Below the pieces are notes generated by a model. That model made no database searches, was not told the origin of the DNA, and saw only the letters and a list, made by a program, of their open reading frames with translations. From contig JAUSOY010000067.1 of the NCBI GenBank assembly GCA_030656615.1, positions 1 through 52,663 of the forward strand: DNA of 52,663 bases. Reading direction: 5' to 3'. Position 1 is the first letter of the stretch, and each line of letters opens with the position of its first letter. Origin of the DNA: Bacteroidales bacterium. GTDB lineage: Bacteria; Bacteroidota; Bacteroidia; Bacteroidales; TTA-H9. Of the stretch, positions 41,690 through 50,882 are shown one piece after another. The position numbers and the translations under genes were made by a program.

Positions 41690-42241
41690 ATGGAACAGAT
41701 ACCAAATCATCCGGTATATTCAAAAGGAGTTCTTGAATTACTGACCGTTGCCAATGAATTTTGCCTTTTTTCCGAGAAAGCCAATGAACTCGAAAGACAT
41801 GATGTATTATCATTCTTTCAAAAAATTTGTCCGCTCCTATACATTAAAGGTGCATTATTACCTGTTGTTGAACCTGAGTTCCCCGAAGCCAACGAACGCT
41901 TCGTAAATGAACATCATTACGAAGAGATTTTTAATAAATTCAGAGAGTGTTTCGGAAGTGATGATGAGTATTATTCATACGATCCCATTCATTTCGATTC
42001 AGAAGAATTACGAAAAAGCAGTTTATCAGAAAACTTATCCGATGTATATCAAGATCTTAAGGACTTTCTATATCTCTATCAAAAAAATTCACTGGCAGCC
42101 AAAGAATGCGCAGTATCTGAATGTTTGAGATTGTTCGAAATGCATTGGGGAATTCGTATTACCAACGCTACCACTGCCATTCATAATATACTCTACCGCG
42201 ATAAAAGGGAAGCTTTCGATTACGAAAGTACCCTTGATTAA
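41690..42241 (+). CDS. DUF5063 protein
   Basis: The 183-residue acidic, mostly helical protein has the DUF5063 pattern: GVLELLTVANEFCLF near the start, a YSYDPIHF turn, DVYQDLKDFLYLY and a final HWGIRITNATTAIHNIL helix. There is no signal peptide, so it is probably cytosolic. Function of the family is unknown. A TATTTTCGC box at 41669 precedes it. It is followed after 61 nt by the glycosyltransferase gene. Confidence 0.83.
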   Translation: MEQIPNHPVYSKGVLELLTVANEFCLFSEKANELERHDVLSFFQKICPLLYIKGALLPVVEPEFPEANERFVNEHHYEEIFNKFRECFGSDDEYYSYDPIHFDSEELRKSSLSENLSDVYQDLKDFLYLYQKNSLAAKECAVSECLRLFEMHWGIRITNATTAIHNILYRDKREAFDYESTLD

Positions 42242-42302
42242 AAATAATGAAGCAAAATATCCGTTAAAACCGTAAAATCCTTCGTATACCCAATTATCAA
42301 CT

Positions 42303-44285
42303 ATGGCTCGATTATCCATCATTATTGTTAATTATAATGTAGAATACTTTCTCGAACAATGCCTGCATTCGGTACGCAAAGCGTGTTATAATCTGGATAC
42401 AGAAGTTTGGGTGGTCGATAATGATTCAGTAGACGGTTCAGTAAAAACGGTCCGTGATAAGTTCCCTGAAGTAAAATTGATTGCAAATTCTGAAAATCTG
42501 GGTTTCAGCAAGGCAAATAATCAGGCGATGCGACTGGCTGATGGTGAATATTTCCTACTGTTAAATCCCGATACCATTGTTGAAGAAGACACTTTTAGCA
42601 AAATATTGGGGTTTATGGATGCCCATCCTGAAGCCGGTGGCCTGGGTGTAAAAATGGTGGATGGTAAAGGTGATTTCTTGCCGGAATCAAAGCGTGGACT
42701 ACCCACACCGGCTGTGTCGTTTTATAAAATGTCAGGACTTTCTAAGATTTTTCCTACTTCTAAAACCTTTGGGCAATATCATCTTTCATTCCTGAACAAA
42801 GATGAGATACATGCTGTGGATATTCTGGCCGGGGCATTTATGATGCTTCGGAAATCGGTACTCGATACTGTTGGTTTGCTTGATGAAGATTATTTCATGT
42901 ATGGCGAAGACATCGACCTATCATGGCGTATCGTGAAAGCCGGCTATAAAAATTACTATTATCCCGAAACACGCATCATCCATTATAAGGGCGAAAGCAC
43001 TCGTAAGAGTTCGATTAATTATGTATTCACCTTTTATAATGCCATGCGGATTTTTTCAGAAAAGCATTTCTCAAAAAAAAATGCGGTACTTTTTTCACTG
43101 ATTATCAATCTGGCCATCTATTTCCGTGCCAGTTTAAGCATATGTAAACGCTTTGCCCAACGAATATTTTTACCCCTTTTCGATGCCATATTATTATACG
43201 CTGGTGCTTTATTGATGTCGACATACTGGGAAGGCGTAATTTTTAGTGAAGGGGTGCACTATCCTCCTACTTTTTTATGGATCGTACTACCGGTATATTC
43301 ACTCACATGGATTATTTCAGTCTATCTGAGTGGTGGATACGACAGACCTTTCCGTTTGTTAAAAGTTTATCAGGGGATTTTCTTCGGAACCATGACCATT
43401 CTTGTAGTGTATGCTCTACTAAGCGAAGAATTTCGGTTTTCAAGGGCATTAATACTGTTTGGTGCCGGATGGGGTTTGCTTGCCATGACTGGTTTACGAA
43501 TGTTGCTACATCTTTCCGGATTAAAGAATTATAAAATTGGTTCCGACGAAAATCGTCGATATATCGTCATTGGAAATCCTGTGGAGGCCGAAAGGGTTGC
43601 AGGTCTTTTAAGACAAACCCATGCCAAATCAGGATTTATAGGTTTAGTAAAACCCGAATCCGAATCCAGTAAGGAAAATGGTTTTATTGGACATATCGGC
43701 AAGCTGGATGATATTTTACAAATTTATCAGATAGACGAAGTTGTATTCTGCGCCAAAGATTTAAGCGCTATCTCCATTATCGATCTGATGGCTAAATTTC
43801 CGAAACGCAACATCGACTTTAAAATTGCTCCTCCCGAGAGCCAATACATCATCGGAAGTAATAGCATTGCAGCTTCTGGCGATTTATACATCATCGACGT
43901 TAACAGCATTTCAAAATCGCGAAACCGACGAAATAAACGACTGCTTGATTTGATATTTTGTCTCGGATTATTGGTTATTTTACCGTTGAGTATGGTATTG
44001 GCCAAAAATCCTCTGGGCCTTATTAAAAATATTGTGCTCGTACTTATTGGCAAAAAAACCTGGGTTGGATATTTCGGGGCTGGAAAAGTAAATAAACTTC
44101 TTCCACTGTTACATGAAGGAGTATTAGGTCCCGGAGATGCCTGGCCAGGTCTTCCGATTGACGATGAAACGGCTGACAAGCTCAATCTCTTGTATTCACG
44201 CGATTACCGCATTATCAACGACATCAATATTATTTATAAAGCTTTCAGGCAACTGGGCAGACAAATGCAAAACGCCGGAAAATAA
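42303..44285 (+). CDS. Glycosyltransferase GT2 fused to a sugar-transferase-like membrane domain
   Basis: The 660-residue protein has a GT2 domain (about 3-240, SIIIVNYNVEYFLEQCL, DNDSVDGS, LLLNPDT and the late EDIDLSWR) for sugar transfer. Five membrane helices follow (about 255-420), then a Rossmann-like domain (RRYIVIGNPVEAERVAG) and a tail resembling the end of a polyprenyl-phosphate sugar transferase (RNKRLLDLIFCLGLLVI, DINIIYKAFRQLG). The catalytic core of that last part looks degenerate. It probably works in polysaccharide or LPS-like glycan assembly at the inner membrane. It overlaps no neighbour; the exonuclease gene follows after 10 nt. Confidence 0.8.
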   Translation: MARLSIIIVNYNVEYFLEQCLHSVRKACYNLDTEVWVVDNDSVDGSVKTVRDKFPEVKLIANSENLGFSKANNQAMRLADGEYFLLLNPDTIVEEDTFSKILGFMDAHPEAGGLGVKMVDGKGDFLPESKRGLPTPAVSFYKMSGLSKIFPTSKTFGQYHLSFLNKDEIHAVDILAGAFMMLRKSVLDTVGLLDEDYFMYGEDIDLSWRIVKAGYKNYYYPETRIIHYKGESTRKSSINYVFTFYNAMRIFSEKHFSKKNAVLFSLIINLAIYFRASLSICKRFAQRIFLPLFDAILLYAGALLMSTYWEGVIFSEGVHYPPTFLWIVLPVYSLTWIISVYLSGGYDRPFRLLKVYQGIFFGTMTILVVYALLSEEFRFSRALILFGAGWGLLAMTGLRMLLHLSGLKNYKIGSDENRRYIVIGNPVEAERVAGLLRQTHAKSGFIGLVKPESESSKENGFIGHIGKLDDILQIYQIDEVVFCAKDLSAISIIDLMAKFPKRNIDFKIAPPESQYIIGSNSIAASGDLYIIDVNSISKSRNRRNKRLLDLIFCLGLLVILPLSMVLAKNPLGLIKNIVLVLIGKKTWVGYFGAGKVNKLLPLLHEGVLGPGDAWPGLPIDDETADKLNLLYSRDYRIINDINIIYKAFRQLGRQMQNAGK

Positions 44286-44295
44286 AAACAATGAC

Positions 44296-45123
44296 ATGGT
44301 ATTAAAACTTAACAGACCCCTGGCTATTTTCGATCTTGAAACAACCGGTGTAAATGTTGGAAGTGATCGTATAGTTGAGATCTCGATTATTAAAATGAAT
44401 CCGGATGGTTCAGAAGAAACATATACACGGCGTATTAATCCTGGCATTCCAATTCCGGCAGTTACCACGGCAATTCACGGCATTACCGATGCCGATGTAG
44501 CTCTGGAACCTCATTTTAAAGAATTGGCACCTCAAATTGTAAAATTTCTTCTGAATTGTGATTTGGGAGGATATAACAGCAATAAATTTGATGTTCCCTT
44601 ACTGGTAGAGGAATTTTTAAGAGCTGATATCGATTTTGATCTTAAAAATCGTCGGTTGGTCGATGTTCAGAATATCTTTCATAAGATGGAACCCCGAACG
44701 CTTTCTGCAGCTTATAAATTCTATTGCAGTAAGGAATTGATTAATGCCCACTCCGCGGAAGCCGACACCCGTGCTACGCTTGAAATTCTCAAGTCTCAGG
44801 TAGAACGCTATGAAGGAGTGGATTATGAAGACCGCAACGGTACGATTTCGAAACCTATAAGTGGTAATATCAACGATTTACACGATTTCTCATTCAGTAC
44901 AAATAATGCCGATTTAGTTGGGCATATTGTGTTTAATGATAAGAACAAGGAAGTATTCAACTTTGGAAAACATAAGGGGAAATCGGTGGAAGAAATTTTC
45001 GAAAAAGAAGGCGCTTATTATGATTGGATGATGAAAGCCGATTTTCCATTATCCACCAAAAAAGTAATAACAGCCATCAAGTTAAGAGGCTTCAACAAGG
45101 GTTCCCTGAAGCTTGACTTATAA
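44296..45123 (+). CDS. DnaQ-like 3'-5' exonuclease
   Basis: I start at 44296 (MVLKLNRPLAIFDLETTG), since the longer frame begins inside the upstream gene. The 275-residue protein has ExoI FDLETTG (DxE metal ligands), ExoII GGYNSNKFDVPLL and ExoIII HSAEADTRATLEIL, the DEDDh set with His before the last Asp. It removes 3' nucleotides from DNA or RNA. A C-terminal domain of about 80 residues (GHIVFNDKNKEVFNFGKHKGKS) is of the kind often joined to DnaQ-like nucleases. It could be a stand-alone nuclease, not the polymerase subunit. Confidence 0.87.
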   Translation: MVLKLNRPLAIFDLETTGVNVGSDRIVEISIIKMNPDGSEETYTRRINPGIPIPAVTTAIHGITDADVALEPHFKELAPQIVKFLLNCDLGGYNSNKFDVPLLVEEFLRADIDFDLKNRRLVDVQNIFHKMEPRTLSAAYKFYCSKELINAHSAEADTRATLEILKSQVERYEGVDYEDRNGTISKPISGNINDLHDFSFSTNNADLVGHIVFNDKNKEVFNFGKHKGKSVEEIFEKEGAYYDWMMKADFPLSTKKVITAIKLRGFNKGSLKLDL

Positions 45124-45159
45124 TTTTGTTGAAAACTGTCGGATAATTTTTGACAAAAA

Positions 45160-45192
45160 TTGGTGTTGAATCAAAAAAAACTGTAATTTTGC
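45160..45192 (+). promoter_or_regulatory. Bacteroidota promoter for rpmG
   Basis: TTG (45160-45162) and TAATTTTGC (45184-45192), 21 nt apart, with the start near 45199 and ATG at 45221. Confidence 0.6.
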
Positions 45193-45220
45193 AGCCCTTA
45201 AAACTAAATTGTAACAGGTA

Positions 45221-45409
45221 ATGGCTAAGAAAAATAAGGAAGCAAGAGGCCAGATTATTCTTGAGTGCACAGAGCACAAGGCTAGTGGAATGCCCGGAAC
45301 CTCCAGGTATATATCCACAAAAAACAAGAAGAATACTCCCGCAAGGCTTGAGCTTAAGAAGTACAATCCTATTCTGAAAAAAGTTACCATTCATAAAGAG
45401 ATTAAATAA
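45221..45409 (+). CDS. rpmG: 50S ribosomal protein L33
   Basis: The 62-residue basic protein begins [19 protein letters not shown], matching L33 of the long Bacteroidota type; it sits near the 50S E site. The zinc-type CxxC pairs are absent, so it is the non-zinc form. The promoter is at 45160-45192. The usual Bacteroidota neighbour rpmB (L28) is not upstream here; the DnaQ-like gene is. Confidence 0.94.
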   Translation: MAKKNKEARGQIILECTEHKASGMPGTSRYISTKNKKNTPARLELKKYNPILKKVTIHKEIK

Positions 45410-45418
45410 TTCTGAAAA

Positions 45419-45574
45419 ATGGCAAAGAAAGTTGTGGCAACCCTCCAATCAGGAGGAAAAGACTGGGCTAAAGTTATTCGTATGGAAAAATCGGCTAAGA
45501 CCGGTGCATACACCTTTACCGAGAGTATGGTTCTAAATGACAAGGTGAAAGAATTTTTGGCTAACAAAAAATAG
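45419..45574 (+). CDS. DUF4295 protein
   Basis: The 51-residue basic protein starts MAKKVVATLQSGGKDWAKVI and ends DKVKEFLANKK, the DUF4295 family, which Bacteroidota keep directly between rpmG and ftsY. It is probably a ribosome-associated small protein, though this is inferred from context only. It starts 9 nt after the L33 stop. Confidence 0.9.
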   Translation: MAKKVVATLQSGGKDWAKVIRMEKSAKTGAYTFTESMVLNDKVKEFLANKK

Positions 45575-45598
45575 TTCGTCATTCATTAGATATTATAT

Positions 45599-45640
45599 AG
45601 GAGCTTTTCCCTTTGATAAAGGGAAAAGCTCCTTGTTTTA
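45599..45640 (+). terminator. Intrinsic terminator after DUF4295
   Basis: Arms 45599-45614 and 45618-45633 pair over 16 bp with a 3-nt loop, followed by TGTTTTATTTT. It overlaps the front of a longer ftsY frame, supporting the start at 45688. Confidence 0.85.
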
Positions 45641-45687
45641 TTTTCCTGGGTTTAATTTCCCTAATTTTACCGACCAAACTGTTTCTT

Positions 45688-46647
45688 ATGGGTATTTTTT
45701 CTATTTTTTCAAAAAAGGACCGCGAAGAACTTGATAAAGGTCTCGAAAAAACCAAATCATCGGTTTTCAGCCGTATCTCCAGAGCTATTGCCGGAAAATC
45801 AAGTGTTGATGATGACGTACTCGATCAACTTGAAGAAATTCTGATTTCCAGTGACGTTGGGGTTGAAACCACGCTTAGAATTATTGAGCGGCTTCAGAAA
45901 AAAGTCTCTGAAAATAAATATATGGGTACAGCAGAACTCAATGATATGTTAAAAGAAGTGACTATATCCTTGCTTTCTGAAAATTATATTCAACAAAACT
46001 GGAGCTTTGATTTTCCGAAACGAGATGCCCCATATATCATCATGGTAGTTGGTGTAAATGGCGTTGGTAAAACCACCACCATCGGGAAATTGGCACATCA
46101 GTTTAAACTAGCCGGGAAAAGTGTTGTACTGGGTGCTGCAGATACCTTTAGGGCTGCTGCGGTGGAACAACTGAATATATGGGGTAAAAGAGCCGGAGTT
46201 CCTGTTATTTCACAAGGAATGGGAGCCGATCCTGCTGCCGTGGCATTCGATACCTGCAAATCGGCCGTAGCCAGTCAGGCCGACGTCGTTATTATTGATA
46301 CCGCAGGTCGTCTTCATAATAAGATTAATCTGATGAACGAACTTTCGAAAATAAAGAAAGTGATGCAAAAGGTTATTCCCGATGCTCCCCACGAAATTTT
46401 ACTCGTACTCGATGCTTCAACCGGACAAAATGCTTACGAGCAAGCCCGGCAATTTACAGCAGCCACCGATGTTAATACCCTTGCCCTTACCAAACTGGAT
46501 GGCACAGCCAAAGGAGGTGTTGTAATTGGAATTTCTGATCAATTTAAAATTCCGGTAAAATATATTGGTGTGGGCGAATGCATCGATCAGTTACAACTTT
46601 TCGATCGAAAAGAATTCGTAGAATCCCTTTTTCGCGAAAATATCTAG
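45688..46647 (+). CDS. ftsY: Signal recognition particle receptor FtsY
   Basis: The 319-residue GTPase of the SRP pathway targets nascent inner-membrane proteins. I start at 45688 (MGIFSIFSKKDREEL), because the longer frame runs through the terminator. It has the N domain (about 1-95), the G1 motif GVNGVGKT (122-129), ADTFRAAA (insertion box), DTAGR (G3) and TKLDGTAKGG (G4). There is no long acidic A domain, so it is the compact form. It follows DUF4295 but has its own upstream signals. Confidence 0.95.
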   Translation: MGIFSIFSKKDREELDKGLEKTKSSVFSRISRAIAGKSSVDDDVLDQLEEILISSDVGVETTLRIIERLQKKVSENKYMGTAELNDMLKEVTISLLSENYIQQNWSFDFPKRDAPYIIMVVGVNGVGKTTTIGKLAHQFKLAGKSVVLGAADTFRAAAVEQLNIWGKRAGVPVISQGMGADPAAVAFDTCKSAVASQADVVIIDTAGRLHNKINLMNELSKIKKVMQKVIPDAPHEILLVLDASTGQNAYEQARQFTAATDVNTLALTKLDGTAKGGVVIGISDQFKIPVKYIGVGECIDQLQLFDRKEFVESLFRENI

Positions 46648-46679
46648 ATAAAAAGCAATGATAGGTCTTACCATAAATC

Positions 46680-46713
46680 AAACCGGGGATGATCCAATCA
46701 TCTCCGGTTTTTT
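46680..46713 (+). terminator. Intrinsic terminator after ftsY
   Basis: AAACCGGGGATGAT and ATCATCTCCGGTTT form a 14-bp stem with one wobble and a 3-nt loop, then a T-run. Confidence 0.9.
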
Positions 46714-46763
46714 ATCGAAAAACCAATCAGCACATTTTGTTTTTATGTTCCATCGTTCAACAA

Positions 46764-46771
46764 TACCTTTG
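46764..46771 (+). promoter_or_regulatory. -7 box for the DUF2721-amidohydrolase-rimO operon
   Basis: TACCTTTG matches TAnnTTTG, about 23 nt before the ATG at 46794. No exact -33 TTTG at 19-20 nt; TTTTG is 24 nt upstream. Confidence 0.5.
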
Positions 46772-46793
46772 TAAATCATTATAAAAAATTACC

Positions 46794-47273
46794 ATGCTCA
46801 ACCTCGATTCTGTAAGTCTTATTCAGTCGATGCTTGCTCCCGGCCTGATGATTTCGGCCTGCGGACTTCTTATTCTCGGCTTTAATAATAAATATAGCCT
46901 GGTAGTCAATCGCATACGCTCACTGGAAGAAGAAAAACGCAAGCTAATGGCTGAAAGCAACAAAGAAAAACTTGACGCCGAACAAATCAAACGTTTAAAC
47001 AGCATCCGTCTGCAAGTCGAGAAGTTTGCCTTTCGAATAAAACTGGTAAGAAATGGAGTGTTTTTTTATACTCTGGCCGTGGCTTTTTTCATCCTTTCAT
47101 CCTTGGGTATCGGACTTCAATATTTATTGAAAGCCGATAAACTCGAGACGGCAGCCGTTGTCCTTTTCTTAATGGGTATGCTTTCGGTTTTGGCCGGAAT
47201 TTACCATGCGGCAAAGGAAGTTTGGAAGGGGTATGCTATTGTGAAAATCGAAATTATGGATAGCGAATCATGA
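46794..47273 (+). CDS. DUF2721 membrane protein
   Basis: The 159-residue protein has a hydrophobic N-terminal helix (about 14-30), a coiled charged region (38-75, RIRSLEEEKRKLMAES) and two further membrane helices (about 85-105 and 118-138). This is the DUF2721 family of inner-membrane proteins without known function. Its stop overlaps the start of the amidohydrolase gene by 4 nt (ATGA), so the two are translationally coupled. Confidence 0.8.
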   Translation: MLNLDSVSLIQSMLAPGLMISACGLLILGFNNKYSLVVNRIRSLEEEKRKLMAESNKEKLDAEQIKRLNSIRLQVEKFAFRIKLVRNGVFFYTLAVAFFILSSLGIGLQYLLKADKLETAAVVLFLMGMLSVLAGIYHAAKEVWKGYAIVKIEIMDSES

Positions 47274-48610
47274 AGCCTGTCGATCTAAGAATTGAAAATG
47301 CCATGGTACTTACCATGGACAACAAAAGAAGCATTATTGAGAATGCTTGTGTTGATATTTCAGGGGATAGTTTTGTCAACATCTGCACGATGGATGATAT
47401 TTCTCCACGTCCGGAAGCCACCAAAACACTGAATGCTGAGGGGAAACTTCTTATGCCGGGATTTATCAATTGCCATACACATGCCGCGATGACTCTTTTT
47501 CGTGGTTTTGCTGATGATATGCCCCTGAAAACCTGGCTCGAAGATTATATCTGGCCTGCAGAAGCAGCTTTCGTAAACGGACCCAATGTGCAGATTAGCA
47601 CCCGTTTGGCTATTGCAGAAATGATAGAATCCGGAACCACCATGTTTGCCGATATGTACTTCTTTGAAGATGAAGTAGCCCTCGAATGCGAAAAGGCCGG
47701 TATCCGGGTAATGCTTGGCGAAGCAATTCTCGATTTCCCGACTCCCAATATGAAAAATCCAACCGATGGACTGAAATACACATTATTTCTGGCTGAGAAA
47801 TGGAAAAACCACCCATTGGTAAAAGTATCCGTCGCTTCGCATTCCATATATGCCTGCTCAGAAGATTTGCTACATGAAATAAATAAATTCAGTCGAAAGC
47901 ATCATCTTGATATTCAGATGCATCTGGCAGAAACGCATACCGAAATCCAAAAAATTAAAGAAGAAAAAGGCATGAGTGCCGCTCAGTATGTGCATGCTAT
48001 TGGTATGTTTGATCAAAGATTGATTGCCTCGCATATGATTCATCTTACGGAAGATGAAAAACAATTGAGTATTCAAAATGGGGTTCGGATTGCTCATAAT
48101 CCTCAGAGTAATTTAAAACTGGCATCCGGATTTATCGATACCCGCTTTTTTATTCGTCCCGAAGTATGCATTGGTTTCGGAACTGATGGAGCGGCCAGCA
48201 ATAACGATCTGAATATTGCTGCCGAAATACAAACAACAGCCTTTCTTGGAAAACATCTCCAACAGGATTCTTCCGCCTGCAAGGCAGCCGAATTAATCGA
48301 AATGGCCACGATAAAAGCCGCCCGGGTACTCGGTGTCGATTCCTTCACCGGCTCCATTGAAGTCGGTAAAAAAGCCGATTTCATCCTTATCAATCTTAAT
48401 AAGTCACATTTAAGCCCTCTGTATAATATATACTCACATCTGGTATACAGCCTATGTCGGAGCGATATTGAAAGTGTTATGGTTAACGGTCGAATGCTGA
48501 TGCATGACCGTGTACTCCTGAATATGGACGCTCAAAACACAAGGGAAAATATAAAAATGATTTCCACTGAAATCAGCAAAAAATTTACGCACTTTAATCA
48601 TGGACATTAA
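47270..48610 (+). CDS. Amidohydrolase (MTA/SAH deaminase-like)
   Basis: The 446-residue zinc hydrolase has the first metal site NCHTHAAM (HxH), the HLAETHTE segment, the late SHMIHLTEDE, and the Asp-bearing GFGTDGAASNND. The pattern matches TRZ/ATZ-type amidohydrolases, such as the 5'-methylthioadenosine/S-adenosylhomocysteine deaminase group, which deaminate purine nucleosides. The family also holds guanine or cytosine deaminases, so the substrate is a guess. It lies between DUF2721 and rimO, overlapping both. Confidence 0.85.
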   Translation: MKPVDLRIENAMVLTMDNKRSIIENACVDISGDSFVNICTMDDISPRPEATKTLNAEGKLLMPGFINCHTHAAMTLFRGFADDMPLKTWLEDYIWPAEAAFVNGPNVQISTRLAIAEMIESGTTMFADMYFFEDEVALECEKAGIRVMLGEAILDFPTPNMKNPTDGLKYTLFLAEKWKNHPLVKVSVASHSIYACSEDLLHEINKFSRKHHLDIQMHLAETHTEIQKIKEEKGMSAAQYVHAIGMFDQRLIASHMIHLTEDEKQLSIQNGVRIAHNPQSNLKLASGFIDTRFFIRPEVCIGFGTDGAASNNDLNIAAEIQTTAFLGKHLQQDSSACKAAELIEMATIKAARVLGVDSFTGSIEVGKKADFILINLNKSHLSPLYNIYSHLVYSLCRSDIESVMVNGRMLMHDRVLLNMDAQNTRENIKMISTEISKKFTHFNHGH

Positions 48611-49898
48611 AAAGAAAAAAGTAAGTATAATAACCCTCGGATGTTCTAAAAATCTGGTCGATTCAGAGCAACTACTTCTGCAACTCGAAAAATCGGGTTA
48701 CGATGCCGACCATGAAAATCCTGAAAACAGCGATGTAGTTATCATCAATACCTGTGGATTTATTGGCGACGCGAAACAGGAAAGCATTGATACCATTTTA
48801 AAATATACCGAAGCCAAAAAAAATGGACTCATTGGATCAGTGGTTGTAACCGGTTGTTTGGCAGAACGTTATTTAAACGAACTTAAAGCAGAGATACCGG
48901 ATGTGGATGCCTGGTTCGGCGTGAACGATCCAGGACCTGTCACCGAATATCTTGGCGGAACAGTGAAGCGCGATTTACTTCATGATCGGATTCTGGCCAC
49001 TCCCCCACACTATGCCTATCTTAAAATTGCTGAAGGCTGCGATCGGAGTTGTTCCTTTTGTTCCATTCCACTCATACGGGGTAAACATCATTCGCGATCC
49101 ATTGAAGATATCATGGATGAAGCCCGTATCCTTTCTGCCAAAGGTGTAAAAGAAATTATCCTCATATCACAGGATTTAAGTTATTATGGGATAGATTCAT
49201 ACCGTAAACCCATGCTTACCGAATTGGTAAAACAACTCTCCGACTCCCGCCTCTTCGAATGGATTCGCTTACATTACCTCTTCCCCGTTTCCTTCCCCGA
49301 CGATTTACTTCCATTAATGGCCGAAAGAAGTAATATTTGCAATTACATCGATATTCCCCTTCAACACATCAGTGATCGCATTCTGAAATCGATGCGAAGG
49401 GGCGTGAGCAAAAAAGGAACCATCGATCTGGTAAATAAATTCCGCCAATACATGCCAGATGCAGCCATACGAACCACTTTTATTTCTGGTTATCCGGGCG
49501 AAAGCCTTGCCGAATTTGAAGAATTAAAGCAATTCATCATCGAATCGCGCTTCGATCGTCTGGGTGTTTTTACTTATAGTCATGAGGAAGATACACATGC
49601 TTTTGAATTAAAGGACGACATCAGTCAACGATCGAAAAAGGCCCGTGCCAAAAGCATTATGCAACTTCAGGCCAATATTTCTGAAGAACTCAATCAAAAT
49701 AAAGTGGGGAAAGTATTTAAAGTGATTATCGACCGATTGGAAGGTGGTTATTTTATCGGGCGTACCGAATACGATTCTCCGGAGGTGGATAATGAGGTTC
49801 TTATACCCGAAAAATTTCAATTAAAAGCCGGTGAATTTTATAAAGTGAAAATCGTTTCAGCCGAAGCCTTCGATCTCATTGGTGAAGTGGTGGAATAA
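48600..49898 (+). CDS. rimO: Ribosomal protein S12 methylthiotransferase RimO
   Basis: The 432-residue radical-SAM enzyme adds a methylthio group to the conserved Asp of S12. The first iron-sulfur cluster ligands are C15, C52 and C86 (LGCSKN, NTCGFI, TGCLAE); the radical-SAM cluster is CDRSCSFC (C147, C151, C154). The C-terminal TRAM domain (about 365-432) binds RNA or protein. It overlaps the amidohydrolase gene by 11 nt. All ligands are present. Confidence 0.95.
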   Translation: MDIKKKKVSIITLGCSKNLVDSEQLLLQLEKSGYDADHENPENSDVVIINTCGFIGDAKQESIDTILKYTEAKKNGLIGSVVVTGCLAERYLNELKAEIPDVDAWFGVNDPGPVTEYLGGTVKRDLLHDRILATPPHYAYLKIAEGCDRSCSFCSIPLIRGKHHSRSIEDIMDEARILSAKGVKEIILISQDLSYYGIDSYRKPMLTELVKQLSDSRLFEWIRLHYLFPVSFPDDLLPLMAERSNICNYIDIPLQHISDRILKSMRRGVSKKGTIDLVNKFRQYMPDAAIRTTFISGYPGESLAEFEELKQFIIESRFDRLGVFTYSHEEDTHAFELKDDISQRSKKARAKSIMQLQANISEELNQNKVGKVFKVIIDRLEGGYFIGRTEYDSPEVDNEVLIPEKFQLKAGEFYKVKIVSAEAFDLIGEVVE

Positions 49899-49972
49899 AA
49901 CATAAAAACGTATGGAAGTGCGGTTTTGTTAATCCGTATTCATGACATTATTGTTTATCAAGTGATCACTCT

Positions 49973-49994
49973 AAACACACGATCTTGTGTTTTT
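49973..49994 (+). terminator. Weak intrinsic terminator after rimO
   Basis: AAACACA and TGTGTTT form a 7-bp stem with a 6-nt loop, followed by TT; AT-rich and so marginal. Confidence 0.4.
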
Positions 49995-50068
49995 AAAACA
50001 CCTGTTTGAAAAGCTTCGTTTCTGAAATATCTGGCGATGTGCATTTCATCGGAATCCGTAAAAAAAAT

Positions 50069-50077
50069 TACATTTGC
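50069..50077 (+). promoter_or_regulatory. Bacteroidota-type -7 box for the MORN-like gene
   Basis: TACATTTGC, with the start near 50084 and ATG at 50095. It overlaps the longer TTG-initiated frame and argues for the ATG. Confidence 0.55.
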
Positions 50078-50094
50078 AATCAATAGATGCTATT

Positions 50095-50868
50095 ATGAAA
50101 AATATTCTTCTGACAATAATCATGGCCATCGTGTTAATTCCTGCGGCCATTTCGCAAACGACCATCAGCGCTGATGGTGATACCGTTTTTAATCAAACCG
50201 ATTCAAAAGGGCAAAAACAAGGATTCTGGGAAGAGGATTATTTACACCAGTTGGGGAAAGGTTATTATAAGGATGGCAAGAAAAACGGATCCTGGCGTAA
50301 CTATCATCCGCATGGTTTCCTGAATGAACTTATCACTTACGATAATGGCGTTATGGAAGGTATATACATCGTGATCGACCGTCGGGGATATCTCCTTTCT
50401 GAACAACATTTCCACAATGATAAATTGCATGGTCTTTCCAGAACGTATCATCTGGGTGGACGGCCCAGTATAGAATCGTGGTATACAAACGGTGTTGAAA
50501 ATGGTGTACGAAAAGTTTATTATGACAATACCAAACTTCAGGAAGAAACAGTAATTGTCATGGGCGAACGAAACGGAGAAACAAAATGGTATGATCGGGA
50601 TGGAAATATCGTGGCTTCGTATAATTATAAAATGGGGGAACTCGATGGCGAACAAAAGCAATTTGGAGAAAAAGGAATGCTTATCAAAATCGAGAATTAT
50701 AAGAATGGAAAATTACACGGCGAGTCTCGTGAAAACTTCCCACTGGGAAGAACTAAAATCCTCGGGACATATGAGAATGGCTTAAAACAAGGCCGCTGGA
50801 TTGAATACGATCTTAGTGGCAAACCCCTTAAAACAAGCATGTTCGAGAAAGGTGAAGAAAAGCAGTAA
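50095..50868 (+). CDS. Secreted MORN-repeat / YwqK-like protein
   Basis: The 257-residue protein has a signal peptide (MKNILLTIIMAIVLIPAAIS) and about eight MORN-like units of 20-25 residues, each with GxxxGxxxxYxxxG turns (KNGSWRNYHPHG, NGETKWYDRDGN, KNGKLHGES). The YwqK family is sometimes called an antitoxin, but no toxin lies here and the signal peptide points to the periplasm. Such repeats bind lipid or protein, so an envelope role is likely. The ATG at 50095 fits the -7 box. Confidence 0.75.
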   Translation: MKNILLTIIMAIVLIPAAISQTTISADGDTVFNQTDSKGQKQGFWEEDYLHQLGKGYYKDGKKNGSWRNYHPHGFLNELITYDNGVMEGIYIVIDRRGYLLSEQHFHNDKLHGLSRTYHLGGRPSIESWYTNGVENGVRKVYYDNTKLQEETVIVMGERNGETKWYDRDGNIVASYNYKMGELDGEQKQFGEKGMLIKIENYKNGKLHGESRENFPLGRTKILGTYENGLKQGRWIEYDLSGKPLKTSMFEKGEEKQ

Positions 50869-50882
50869 GTTCATTTTATGTC

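Noticed and set aside
44137-44295. N-terminal extension of the DnaQ-like exonuclease
   Set aside because: It lies inside the glycosyltransferase coding region; the motif begins right after the ATG at 44296.
45613-45687. N-terminal extension of ftsY
   Set aside because: The region is the terminator hairpin of DUF4295, and FtsY homologues begin at MGIF.
50095-50868. YwqK-type antitoxin
   Set aside because: A signal peptide and lack of a toxin gene argue for a periplasmic MORN-like protein.
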